From Cylicocyclus nassatus (taxonomy: Eukaryota > Nematoda > Chromadorea > Rhabditida > Strongylidae), in the NCBI GenBank assembly GCA_958299035.1, contig CATQJL010000001.1, positions 21,249,433-21,313,432 of the forward strand: a stretch of DNA of 64,000 bases. Reading direction: 5' to 3'. Below, piece after piece: positions 34,125-43,723 of the stretch (the first letter of the stretch is position 1; each line of letters opens with the position of its first letter). The notes under the pieces are model-generated. The model was not told where the DNA came from. It worked only from the letters and a program-made list of their open reading frames with translations, and made no database searches. The position numbers and the translations under genes were made by a program.

Positions 34125-34956
34125 ATGCCTAGCCTATGGACAATCACTTTGACTCGTATCTTGGCGACAGTTTGTCTAGCTATGCTTATGTTTCGTACGC
34201 ATTCATTTTTTGAATTACTCATTTCAAAAGCTTATTACCTCAAAGGATGTCTCTGTTCTGAGGGTAAAAGTCATTCACGTAAGTTTCACACATACATGGT
34301 TTTCTATAAAAACAAAGCGATTTACTATCATAAGACTTTTGCATGTATGATGATACCGAATCTTCTGAAACTTGTCACCGAGGAGCAAGTTCTCTAACGC
34401 TTTTACGACTACATTTAGAGCACTTTTTTCAATTGGCTTTCCGTACTTTTTTGTGTATATCATACTGTTCTAGGTTGGTTTCCGTCGGAAGTGTTCATTT
34501 TTTCTCGGTTTGGAGGCTGGCGAAGAAAGGATGGAGATGGAAGACACATAGGGGGAAAGGTAAGGGAAAAAAACGGAGCGCAAGAAACTGGCCGAATAGG
34601 AAACGATTGTAAAGATTTTTACAAAGTGTTTCCAAACTGTCGGTTTGGAGGGGTAACAGGACGAATACATGTGCAAGTGGTACACGTGCTATCTGCAAGA
34701 CAGAGAGCATCATTATTCGGACTCATGCTTAGGAGTTCGAAAGATGATGCGCGGTTTGAACTGCTGCGAAAAGGAGGCTTTTTATTGGTCAATCATGACC
34801 AATAAAATAGTGCCGTCAAATCTTTACCGCTTTTCTACTCTCAGAAGGACGAAGGTAAAGTTGCCGAATTTTGATAGTCTGCAATTGGGAGATCACCAAG
34901 CTCTTTGTGTAGCTAGTGCAGCAAAGAGCACTTTGAAGCGGGTTATCAAAGTGTAG
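34125..34956 (+). CDS. Three-exon orphan with N-terminal hydrophobic segment and cysteine-rich domain, probably secreted
   Basis: Exons 34125-34278, 34474-34559 and 34660-34956 join in phase (one base + two; then phase 0). Donors are gtaagt and gtaagg, acceptors ctgttctag and taacag. The 178-residue product starts MPSLWTITLTRILATVCLAM, consistent with a signal peptide or anchor. It continues YLKGCLCSEG, WFPSEVFIFSRFGG and a Gly/Arg-rich loop (RKDGDGRHIGGK), then a cysteine-rich part with CKWYTCYLQ, SDSCLG and GLNCCEKEAFYW, and a basic C-terminus ending at TAG. Start chosen as the first ATG of the open exon, just before the hydrophobic run. The spacing of cysteines matches no family I know. 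An acceptor-like ctactctcag near 34840 inside exon 3 would cause a frameshift, so I leave exon 3 whole. Confidence 0.55.
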
Positions 34957-35010
34957 GAGCGCTCTGCAAATGGATAAAAAGATCAAATCAAAAGATTTTG
35001 AGAAGAATGA

Positions 35011-35325
35011 AAAAGGAAAAATGAAACGCGTGGAGATGGAAATGTTACCACCCGCAACGAAGACGATCTTGTAACTATTGTTGTTTTGATTTACGTCATT
35101 CTTATCTTGTTTCTGCTTCGTTGCTTGTTGTTCGATGAACGTAATGAGCTGAATGGTACCTCAGAAGGAAGTAATTGGCCAGAAAAGTTGGGGCTACTGC
35201 AGAACGAAGGCGCAAAACCTAAACGTGCTCGCACCGCGGAGTGCATAAGACGCATGCTTTGCAACTGCGAAGAAACGCCCACGCTGCTCAATCATTATTG
35301 CTCTGGCGCCTTCGTGCGGCAGTAG
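35011..35325 (+). CDS. Candidate membrane-anchored protein whose tail is encoded by an inverted-repeat element
   Basis: A frame open from 35011 reads NVTTRNEDDLVTIVVLIYVI, LILFLLRCLLF (one transmembrane helix), then DERNELNGTSEGSNWPEKLG. From about 35195 on, the coding lies inside a 130-bp element with ends ctactgcagaacgaaggcgc and ggcgccttcgtgcggcagtag, and the frame stops exactly at its right end (TAG). There is no in-frame ATG before the helix, so an upstream exon is needed; its acceptor was not found. Confidence 0.35.
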   Translation, partial: KRKNETRGDGNVTTRNEDDLVTIVVLIYVILILFLLRCLLFDERNELNGTSEGSNWPEKLGLLQNEGAKPKRARTAECIRRMLCNCEETPTLLNHYCSGAFVRQ

Positions 35326-36049
35326 CCTTCGAGTACAAGTTTTTAAGATACCTTACTATGTCAGTACCGTATCTCAGGACAACAACATCAGAGACCTGTT
35401 CGAGTTTGTCTCAGATTAGTTGGAAATGACTTGGCACATGTTCTGCAAGTTCTCAGGGATGCAGAGTGTTCAAATACCGCTCTATGGCAGATGTCTGGCA
35501 GTTTTTCTGAAAATCTTTAAGGGGGTTGATCCAACGGTTTCTCGGGCCTCAATTAAGTTCATTGATGATTGACCAACCATCGGGGTAGTTCACTCTATTG
35601 TTGAGATCGCATGTTAACTAAGTTCTCGATGACTGTTTTTCCCGCTCCTTAAGTAAAGCTATGGTCACTCAAGTTTTAGGCACTATACAAACTATTGTTA
35701 TTTTATAGTCAATCTTTATTAAAACACTCACATGAAGCATGTGAGAGTTAGAATGACTACCCGCGCCGTGCCAAAATTTAATTAGTGACCAGCTACTGAT
35801 GCTGCTCGACAGTGGATGTTATGGCCTATCACTTCTTTTGTTTGCGGCATTTTTATTGGAATGTATTTCTTTATATTTTGAGCTGTCATAATCAAATTTT
35901 GAATATTATATCATAACTGGTATTTCAGAGTTTGTAGAATTAAGAAATAGAAACGCTTCATCATTATAAAAATGAATTTGATTGAAGGTCAGTTTATTAT
36001 TTGTCTTTGCTCAGCATTTTAGGTGCCTTTACAATGGTAATTATCGCAG
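35326..36049. other. Little supported
   Basis: A short acceptor-led frame (tatctcag|, then DNNIRDLFEFVSD and stop, 35379-35420) could be a terminal exon. Otherwise nothing recognised. Confidence 0.3.
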
Positions 36050-36214
36050 AACAAGGAGCTTTTCGCTCGCGATGTCTTTGAAGAGCTTCTCAAAAAGAAA
36101 GACATTTCGCATATCTATCCAATAGGACATTTCCGTTCCACAAATATGACGATGAACAGTTTCGAAGACGATACTGTTTCACAAGAGCTGATCCTTCAGC
36201 GCTTGCGAGATTAG
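36050..36214 (+). CDS. Candidate terminal exon, unknown protein
   Basis: After ttatcgcag the phase 0 frame reads NKELFARDVFEELLKKKDIS, HIYPIGHF, then an acidic helix ending SQELILQRLRD and TAG at 36212-36214 (54 codons). The balance of charged and hydrophobic residues is typical of real coding DNA. The acceptor is not strongly pyrimidine-rich. No family recognised. Confidence 0.4.
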   Translation, partial: NKELFARDVFEELLKKKDISHIYPIGHFRSTNMTMNSFEDDTVSQELILQRLRD

Positions 36215-37184
36215 AGTCATTTCTTACCATTCAACGGTTACTCGTACAGAACCATTTCCTTATGAGAAATAGTGCTTGCAGGTCATGCCGTTTTGCAACT
36301 GCGCACATACTGCAATGACTGTAAGAGTTCTTGCAAGCAAAACATTCCACTCAAATGTCGGCGACTGTTGTAGTATTTTTCGATCAACAGTTTCAATCTC
36401 AATAACTGTAATTGGATGACTCAATACTAGCAGTCGATCACTCATGCTGTGGCATGACACAGCCTCACAAGTAGACATGAAATACCAAGTATACATGAAC
36501 ACAGGACTTCCAGGGTCAGTGCCCTAGATGGCACCCATGTGTTTATGCTGTTTATGCTCAAGTTCGGAATCAATTTACATACCTTTAACAGATGATTATA
36601 ATCAGCTGTTTACTACCTTTGCAATATGGGATATGATCATACCCGCAGTGGCCTCCAAGATTTCCGTTGGGGGGGGGGGGGGAGGAAGTGATGAAAATTT
36701 TTTTCGGTTGGGGATGCTTTTTGGGGTGCTTCCCAAATTTTTTTGTGGGCCCGACCAACAAAATTTCGAAATTTATTTTAATTATTTGGAAGTAGAGGAT
36801 GTCATTTGCACATTTTTATAACATAGGTAAGTGACTTTGAAAAATTTCGCAACCCATTCACCGGGCGGGGAGGGGGGGGGGGAGGTCGGCCATTGGTTCA
36901 AAAATGTAAAACGCAGCCTGGCTATGATCATGTAACGAAGAGATGAACAAAAATTTTCAGCGTTGCTAGAAATAAATGGCTATAATTTCCTACGACTGGG
37001 ATGAAGGTTGCGGCGAAAAGGTGCTCTGCAGTGTTTTCTTCACTGCGCTATTCATTCTATTTGCATAGCATATCAAAGAAGTGTGCTTGTTTTTACTATT
37101 TAAGAATGCCGTGTCAACTGCGTTGAAAATAAATGAGCTGACACGACGGTCAGCTTAGACAAACGTTGACGTGTCAAAACTCAG
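36215..37184. other. Non-coding, with G tracts
   Basis: Poly-G runs at 36669-36683 and 36866-36884 and no supported exon. Confidence 0.45.
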
Positions 37185-38435
37185 TTCGGACACCATTAGA
37201 CACTACAAGAGCTCGACATAGACATCTGAGCTTGTCAGAGAGTAAGTGGAGCTCTAGCAAAGAACAATCAAATGCCGCAAATCCAGTGTCTTATCTCATT
37301 CATGGACCAAGCCCATTCGCAATTCGTTCGCAAACCCATACCCAGGGCTCGGCACAGCTGGCACCGGGTCAAGCTGGATATCATTTCTGGGCGGAAAGCA
37401 GAGGGATATCGTTTTTGCGGGTTAGCATGTCTCTGTTTGCTAGAATGCCAGGGGCACGCCGCCGGCCCGTGGCCGGGCCACCGGCATTCCGGCGGCATGC
37501 TTAGTCCTTGTACCTCTATTTGTTATTATGCCGCTAGAATGCCACTCGCATGCCAACGGCATGCCATCGGCATGCCGCCGACGTGCCAGTTCTAACACAG
37601 CGCGGGAATTTGAATCCTGTCCCAAACAAACAAAAGCCTTGTTCACAAACAAAACGCAGTCATATGACACCAAATTTGGTGTGTGCATGCGCGTTAAGGA
37701 AACCGAATATGTCCCGAAAATTTATGAAAACTTATGTGAATGAAAGCGCTAAACTTTTTTCTGAATTAGCTGGCACCGTGCCAGCTGGGTGCCAGCTGAG
37801 CTGGCACTGACCCTTTGCTCACATAAGTTTTCATACTTTTTTACATAAATTGTATCTTCGTTTTAAATGTTATCATTCAGAGGAAAAACGGTTTCATAAT
37901 ATCTTCTCCATGCTTTTTTTACAGCCTTCAAAAGATATTCATTAAAGCTTGCTCCAATCACAAAGCGCGCTCCTGTAAATTGACGCGCGAATCCTTCATT
38001 TTCGCTAGGCGCTCTTTGTCGTTTACCTTTGATATCTCTGTTTTTCTGTCTTTTCTTGTCATTTTCTACTTCTTTGTTTGTCTCATCTGCAGAGGAGGTT
38101 GGGGAGGGCGAGGTGGAGGGGTAGGGAGAGAGGGAAGGGGAATAGGGTGAAAGAAAGGAGCCCAGGTTTTTCGATTTTTTGTTTTCACCTTTTTGCGCTT
38201 TATTCATAGGCTTGGGCCATAGTCATACCCAGAATGAAGGACAAAAGGCCAAGTGCAGAGAAATGAGGGGGCAAAAAGGGTCAAAGGGTACTTCGTATCA
38301 ATTTTTTCGAAGCAAAGGGGACTTCGTTTGAGATTCTTCCTGGTGCCCACTCGTGCCGAGCCCTGCCCATACCTCCGGGAACGCTTGCGGTTACCATCCC
38401 AATCTGCCACAAAGTTCCATCAGCTCCGTCCAGAG
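37185..38435 (+). pseudogene. Ser/Pro-rich exon split by a hAT insertion
   Basis: A frame entered after aaaactcag (37181-37184) reads RTPLDTTRARHRHLSLSESK and continues Ser/Asn-rich to 37342. It resumes after the element at 38374 and runs to a perfect donor (cagag|gtgagt, 38436). Removing 37343-38365 and one copy of the target duplication leaves one open frame across the junction. RHRHLSLSESK resembles basic-context phosphorylation sites. With the element in place the frame continues into element sequence and stops at about 37502, so this exon is probably broken unless the element is spliced out. No family recognised. Confidence 0.5.
37343..38365. mobile_element. Non-autonomous hAT element, 1023 bp, 8-bp target duplication
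   Basis: Ends cagggctcggcac and gtgccgagccctg. CCCATACC is present on both sides (37335-37342 and 38366-38373). The ends match the 239-bp element at 14432-14670. The interior has GC-rich microrepeats (37440-37600, 37770-37810) and no transposase. Confidence 0.85.
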
Positions 38436-38769
38436 GTGAGTGGGAGTTAGTAATGAAATTTCGGAGCACGCTTTTGGATTAGATGCATGGAATGAAGAAT
38501 GCGTTTGAAGATACGTTGTATTATATTTGGAGGGTCTATAATCTGATATCTCCAAAAATGTTTACATGGGCCCGTTTTGCCGAAAACGAAGCCAGAGCTA
38601 CTCCATATGGAGAGTCAAGGTGGTGAACCTTCAAGGCTAAGTGATGAGCTAATGAATGAGCAGAGTGAGAGGACTAGGACAGTTATACAAGAGCCAAAGC
38701 TTTGATGTCTTCTTGAACATACATTCCCCAAAGGCATGGTTTTAGAAACATTTACATATTAGATATTCT
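38436..38769. other. No supported gene
   Basis: Follows the donor of the split exon; could be its intron. Confidence 0.4.
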
Positions 38770-39045
38770 TGTCTGACAAGGGATGGTCAAAATTCAAAGT
38801 GGCCAATCCCAGCAAGCAGTATACCGTTGAGCACTCTATGGAGGGCTGGGAACAAACCGCCTTCATTATATGCTTCTCGGTCTCCTACATGAAGTTATGG
38901 CCCTCGATTCCGCCGTGGGACCGCCGCGTATTATAACTAATGGTCATGCACACGACGACAAAGGTGGACTCGTACTGCAGTGGTAAGTGTGCATACTCAT
39001 AGGATGAGCTGCCTTTTTGTTTGCAAGGTTCGATTCCTTTTGCTT
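38770..39045 (+). pseudogene. Exon copy 1 of an inverted exon pair
   Basis: Shares a coding-like block with 39685-39965 on the other strand. It reads WSKFKVANPSKQYTVEHSME, then (one base out of frame) HYMLLGLLHEVMALDSAVG, ending at a donor cagtg|gtaagtgtg (38981). Most differences from the partner in this block are at third positions, but a one-base indel after HSMEGW breaks the frame here. Unidentified family. Confidence 0.5.
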
Positions 39046-39252
39046 TAAGAAGGTAATTCAACATCTAAAAACTTTGAAAACTTTATTTTCTTCTGTAATT
39101 TGAGAGTACGAGGCAATTCGGATAAAAATCATTGTGTGCAATTATGGGAGGCAAAAACAAAGTGCTGAAAGTATGGGAGGGATTCTCAGTAGGCACAATC
39201 TATAAAATGGTCTTCCATCACAGTCCTGAGAAGCACAAAGTTTTAAGATCAG

Positions 39253-39531
39253 ATGGAAAGCAATATTGAGAGGGAGTGTGGAAAGATCCTGGATGTGTGT
39301 CAAGGTATCCAGAGAGTACCAGAAATAAATGATGAATTTTTTGAAACGTGGAGCACAGAATTGCGTAAATGTGAGCGAAAGAATATAGAATGGAATCGCG
39401 ATTATCAATGCGAAAGTCCATTTCATAAGTTTCCGCATAGGATACAATACGCTTGTACATATTTTCAAAAGGAAGGAAAAAAAGACGTCAAGGGGCTGCG
39501 CAGAAGATGTAGCCCCGAGATGAGTGTTTAG
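39253..39531 (+). CDS. Candidate exon with six spaced cysteines
   Basis: The frame reads MESNIERECGKILDVCQGIQ and on to TAG at 39531, with six cysteines and many E/K residues. The spacing loosely recalls small nematode secreted domains such as DUF19, but I cannot confirm this. An internal gtatcc...cacag of 54 bp (39311-39364) could be a frame-preserving intron. It lies between the two inverted exon copies. Confidence 0.4.
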   Translation: MESNIERECGKILDVCQGIQRVPEINDEFFETWSTELRKCERKNIEWNRDYQCESPFHKFPHRIQYACTYFQKEGKKDVKGLRRRCSPEMSV

Positions 39532-39684
39532 TATCCCGCTCTCTTTATCACTTTCACCATGTCATCTTCAACCAAGAGAGTTTGTACGGTAAAAATACGA
39601 GTTTTTGGAGTCTTTAGGTGTTGCATTACTTTTTTAACCGCGTTAGGGACATCGCGCTAGCAATACAGATATTGGAAATGGATT

Positions 39685-39965
39685 GCAAGAGAGTAGCAAT
39701 CGAACTTGCAAACAAAAGGACAAGCTCGCCCTATGACTCTGCACACTTACCGATGCGCTACGAGTCCACCTCTGTGTAGATGGGCGACGAATACTTGTGA
39801 TGAGCGGCGACCCCACGACGGAATCGAGAGCCATGACTTCGTGTAGGAGACCGAGAAGCAGATAATGAAGGCGGATATACATCCAGTCCTCCATGGAGTG
39901 TTCAACGGTATAGGGCTTGCTGGGATTGACCACCTCGAATTTTGACCATTCCCTTGTGAGCTCAT
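39685..39965 (-). pseudogene. Exon copy 2 of an inverted exon pair
   Basis: Minus-strand copy of 38770-39045. It reads WSKFEVVNPSKPYTVEHSME, DWMYIRLHYLLLGLLHEVMA, LDSVVG, with donor atcg|gtaagtgt at 39750. This copy keeps the long frame intact through the block where copy 1 is shifted. Similarity extends past the donor into the intron (gtttgcaagttcgatt). It could be the functional exon; upstream exons were not found. Confidence 0.45.
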
Positions 39966-40015
39966 TTTTTCGCTGATTTTGGAATGCAGCTCGTCAGCTA
40001 AATCAGGCTGCGTTC

Positions 40016-41378
40016 ATACTGATTCCCATGTTCTGGAACTGTTCCCGCACAGTTCTCGCACTGTGCTGAAACTGTGCGGGAACTGTGCGGGAACAGTTCC
40101 AGAACTGTGCTGCATGCGCTGCAGCCGCCTCGCACCGTTTTGAACGGCGGGAGTTGGAGAATTTTGACCGTTCTCAATGATTTTTCTTCCAGATTTCGCT
40201 CATTTTGGCCTTAATCCTCCACCCCGCTTCCCTTTTTGATCAGCAGCACTGCGAACTCGAAGCGGGGTTGAAGAATGAGCGCTTTTCTGCGCCGTGTATT
40301 CAGAAAGATGGGCTATCGTGTGATTGTTCATTCTGTCTTCTTGTTTTTTGCTCAAAACTACTTCATTTGTTCCAGGAAGCGGCTGCCCAGTTTCCATAGC
40401 CATCTGCCACAAATTAGGGAGTAGGAGAAATCCTGAAATTGCATGAGTTGGGACTTGTCTCTTGTTTTTCATGATTTTGGGCGTTCTTAGCCTTGTTCGT
40501 TTTTCCATGTCGTTGCTTCTCCGTTCTTTCTTCTACCCCGCTTCTCCTAGTGATGAGAAAAGCTGTGAATTTGAAGCGGGGTTGAGGATTGAACGCTGTT
40601 CTGCTCCATGTATCAGGAATATGGGCCTTCGTGCGCTCGTCCATTCTCTCATCGCTATTTTTGTTCAGACCTATTCATGTGTACTAACAAGTCGCTGCGT
40701 AGTCTCGCATCGTCTTAAAATTGAAATAGACAAGTCTCTAGAACTCTCCATATTCCCGGATACATGGAGCAGAACAGCGTTCAATCCTCAACCCCGCTTC
40801 AAATTCACAGCTTTTCTCATCACTAGGAGAAGCGGGGTAGAAGAAAGAACGGAGAAGCAACGACATGGAAAAACGAACAAGGCTAAGAACGCCCAAAATC
40901 ATGAAAAACAAGAGACAAGTCCCAACTCATGCAATTTCAAGATTTCTCCTACTCCCTAATTTGTGGCAGATGGCTATGGAAACTGGGCAGCCGCTTCCTG
41001 GAACAAATGAAGTAGTTTTGAGCAAAAAACAAGAAGACAGAATGAACAATCGCACGATAGCCCATCTTTCCGAATACACGGCGCAGAAAAGCGCTCATTC
41101 TTCAACCCCGCTTCGAGTTCGCAGTGCTGCTGATCAAAAAGGGAAGCGGGGTGGAGGATTAAGGCCAAAATGAGCGAAATCTGGAAGAAAAACCGTTGAG
41201 AACGGTCAAAATTCTCCAACTCCCGCCGTTCAAAACGGTGCGGGGCGGCTGCAGCGCATGCAGCACAGTTTTGGAACTGTTCCCGCACAGTTCCCGCACA
41301 GTTCCCGCACAGTTTCAGCACAGTGCGAGAACTGTGCGGGAACAGTTCCAGAACATGGGAATCAGTATGAACGCAGCC
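40016..41378. mobile_element. Large foldback element, 1.36 kb, with captured duplicated frame in each arm
   Basis: Two arms of about 630 bp are near-identical inverted copies (encoded frames at 40200-40508 and 40865-41173 differ at only two residues), separated by about 100 bp. The ends read ggctgcgttcatactgattc. TCA flanks both sides (40013-40015, 41379-41381), a possible 3-bp target duplication. Subterminal gaactgtgcgggaacagttc words are repeated. Each arm contains two diverged direct copies of one peptide frame, described in the findings. No transposase. A 108-bp relative lies at 25925-26032. Confidence 0.85.
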
Positions 41379-41484
41379 TCAAGAAAAAAGCTGTTCTCCT
41401 TCACCGCATTCTATGCTTTGAATGTCCAGTTCCAAAATTAGAAGATTCGAGTAAAGCCTATCACACAACCTGCATTATCGATAA

Positions 41485-41732
41485 ATCGACAAATTGAGCC
41501 CAGACAAAAATCCCATCAAGTTTCTCTGGAACAGTGCCCGTGAAGCGCTGAAGATGTTTAGCAAGGTGGTAGCAAAATTAATGCTGTGTACGAGGAATGG
41601 CCTTGCCTTGGCCTTTATCTCTCTTGCCGCCTTATGTGTAGGAGATTACTAAGAGCGCGAGCACTGCGCAGGAGATTTAGCAAGAATCCAACAAAACTTG
41701 AAAAGGAAGTCGAGATAGAAGAGTCCTCATAA
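41485..41732 (+). CDS. Last two exons of an unknown gene, basic then acidic C-terminus
   Basis: Exon 41485-41585 reads IDKLSPDKNPIKFLWNSARE and on through a helix, and exon 41642-41732 reads RLLRARALRRRFSKNPTKLE then EVEIEESS and TAA. They join in phase (two bases + one) across a 56-bp intron (gtgtac ... ttatgtgtag). Read-through of the intron would instead end at GDY-stop. The start of the first exon is uncertain because a stop lies just upstream. The upstream part may lie beyond the foldback. Not identified. Confidence 0.45.
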
Positions 41733-42229
41733 CTTTGCTTGAAAGAAATGCTTAAGGTTTACAAAAGACAGGAATCAGCGACAGGAATTATTTGAAAAGA
41801 AAGGCTGGGATTTTGGTAAGATTGAAAAAATCTTGTACTTCTCTTTTTTCACTGCAATCGTAGGATGCGCCTCATGCACAGTTGGTCATATGACACAAGT
41901 CTAATCGCTGTATACAATATTCTTGTGGATAATATCATTTGAAAAGTAGGTAAACTTGAGTGAAGTACTACCTTCTCACTTCAAGATTTTAGTTGCCCGG
42001 AAGAATCCCTGGCCGACTAACAAGTCTTGGAGCATTTAATGGTAGTTTTGACTTACGTATTTTGTTGGTGTAAACTCTTAGTTCGAAGATTCATTTATAA
42101 GAGAAAAGACCAAATCAAACCTTGTCCCTTCTTTAATACCTTCAAATTCAAAAAAATAGCTTTGTTATTCATCGCGCACGAACTCCAACGACTTGTGCAT
42201 CATGAGCATTTTGACAATTCAATGCTAGA
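41733..42229. other. Little supported
   Basis: A plus frame 42039-42233 (VVLTYVFCWCKLLVRRFIYK) is open but lacks splice support and overlaps the end of a better minus-strand exon. Confidence 0.3.
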
Positions 42230-42423
42230 TTAACTTCTTATCTCCTGCATTCCGCTGTTTTCGTCTCCCTTCTCATGATGATTTTGAAAATGTTGAAGTT
42301 GTTGCAATAAACATCTCACAAGGAAACGATACTTGATGTCCATGGTTTTTTGAGATGAAACTATTCCATCACATTCGTCTTGGAATGCATTCCGAATCTG
42401 ACTTCCATTTCTGCTAATCATTT
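42230..42423 (-). CDS. Terminal exon, member of a two-copy inverted exon pair
   Basis: Acceptor ataacttcttctaaag ends at 42424. The frame entered with two bases reads MISRNGSQIRNAFQDECDGI, VSSQKTMDIKYRFLVRCLLQ and continues to TAA at 42230-42232. The plus-strand sequence at 42672-42791 encodes a related exon in mirror orientation, and the shared residues (NGSQIR, SSQK, RFLV.CL) with conserved upstream intron sequence argue that this is real coding DNA. Function unknown. Confidence 0.55.
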
Positions 42424-42535
42424 CTTTAGAAGAAGTTATGAAGGATTTTCGCGTCAGTGGTCGCCTAAGAGAAATGCGGTCGAGGATGCCTAACTTTCAA
42501 AAAGAAGCTGATTGAGGCAATGCAAAACTTAAAAA

Positions 42536-42605
42536 CACAAAAGGACTCAAACCTAAACCTGCATTAACTTTTGAGGCTATCGCACTAGCCACTACACCAC
42601 ATCTT
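42536..42605 (-). other. tRNA-derived sequence (degenerate tRNA or SINE head)
   Basis: The minus strand carries tggtgtagtgg, which fits the A box of RNA polymerase III internal promoters, and ggtttgagtcc 35 bases later, close to the B box (ggttcgantcc). A T-arm-like stem is visible, but the acceptor stem does not pair, so this is not a functional tRNA. It lies in the spacer between the two inverted exons. Confidence 0.4.
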
Positions 42606-42671
42606 AGCGGCAGTTTTGGCATTCCGAGCCATATCTCCTTTGGCGCGAAGATCCTTTATAACTTTTTTCAG

Positions 42672-42791
42672 AAAAACCTTTAGCAAAAACGGAAGTCAGA
42701 TTCGGATTCAGCGCTTCAAGGCGAGTGAAATGGTATACATCTCATCTCAAAAGGCCACGGACACCAAGCATCGTTTCCTTGTCAGTTGTCT
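42672..42791 (+). pseudogene. Mirror-image paralogous exon, probably decayed
   Basis: After aacttttttcag the frame reads KTFSKNGSQIRIQRFKASEM, VYISSQKATDTKHRFLVSC and meets a good donor (gtgagtatg, 42792) or a stop. The only nearby acceptor (ttctttgcag) is 30 bp on, too close for a normal intron, so it may be non-functional. Homologous to the minus-strand exon at 42230-42423. Confidence 0.5.
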
Positions 42792-43080
42792 GTGAGTATG
42801 TGTTTTTTTTGTTCTTTGCAGCACATGCGAAACCTTCAAGAAGAATTCGAAGAGCCATGGAAAAGTCAGAAAAGTCTTCTAAAATTTGGGTGCTAGGGGC
42901 TGCGCCGCGCACTGCTGCCATATCGAACAAGGTGTGATAAGAGAGGCGGCAATGCTTCGAAGGCAACTCCCTAGCTGTAACGGATTATCCTGTTCGAGTT
43001 CGAAGTCGACTAGCTTATGTTTAGATCTCACAAAGCCTAGAATTTGCTCATTCTTCTTGTTTTTGTTCCATCTGATCGAG

Positions 43081-43224
43081 AACAAGGAAGGAGAAGCAAT
43101 GAAAGCAAGACTGGTTAACATTCTCGCTGCGCGACGAAAAGAGGAATTGACTAAAATGTTAACAGAAAGACAGTTTACAAAGGTCTATCTACTTTACGAA
43201 GTTGGCGAGCAGTATTTCACCTAA
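43081..43224 (+). CDS. Candidate terminal exon, unknown helical protein
   Basis: After a pyrimidine-rich tract ending ctgatcgag, the phase 0 frame reads NKEGEAMKARLVNILAARRK, EELTKMLTERQF and on to TAA at 43222. It is helical and charged, like real protein. The AG lacks the usual preceding base. Confidence 0.35.
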   Translation, partial: NKEGEAMKARLVNILAARRKEELTKMLTERQFTKVYLLYEVGEQYFT

Positions 43225-43723
43225 GTTTCAACTGCCATTTATGCGGCTTTTTCAAGTGTTCTACGTATCGAGTCATGCTCACAGTCATTTATATTCCTTT
43301 CAACTTGTTCGATTCTCTAGTCTAGTAATTCAACACTGGTTCCATAGGACAAGTTACAAGCTCAGCCTATCGTGCTTTCCTTCCATTGGTAACGATCTGC
43401 TACGCGATGCTTGAAATCGCCTAAAAAGTGAAGTTGTAATCAGCGTAGCTTTGAAAGATAAAAACTGGAGGAAAGCAAAAAGGGCAAGAAGTTGGCTGAA
43501 GTTGCTGGATCGAAAACGAGCTTAAAATTGTGGGAAGCTTTTGCGTTCATAAGGTTTTGTACACAGCTTATTCACATAAGATATATTATACAATACCGTT
43601 CACAGAGCAAAAAATACGCGGGTATCTATGTAAGATTAGCGTAACAGGTAACATTAAAGTCGCTTAGTTATATCTAGCTTTAGAGTGGAGTTTTGACCTA
43701 AGGCACCATTCAACTCAACTTGA
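43225..43723. other. No supported gene
   Basis: Only short frames without splice signals. Confidence 0.4.

Noticed and set aside
39008..39060. tRNA T-arm-like ggttcgattcc
   Set aside because: No acceptor or anticodon stem pairs with it, and the inverted copy has changed the motif.
40200..41173. Two near-identical 102-codon frames (starting MEKRTRLRTPKIM) as a duplicated gene
   Set aside because: They are the antisense side of the foldback arms; identity reflects the recent inverted repeat. The opposite-strand frame is the one showing synonymous differences between the diverged units.
42792..42821. A 30-bp intron joining 42791 to cacatgcg
   Set aside because: Too short for a normal spliceosomal intron; the exon is treated as probably decayed.
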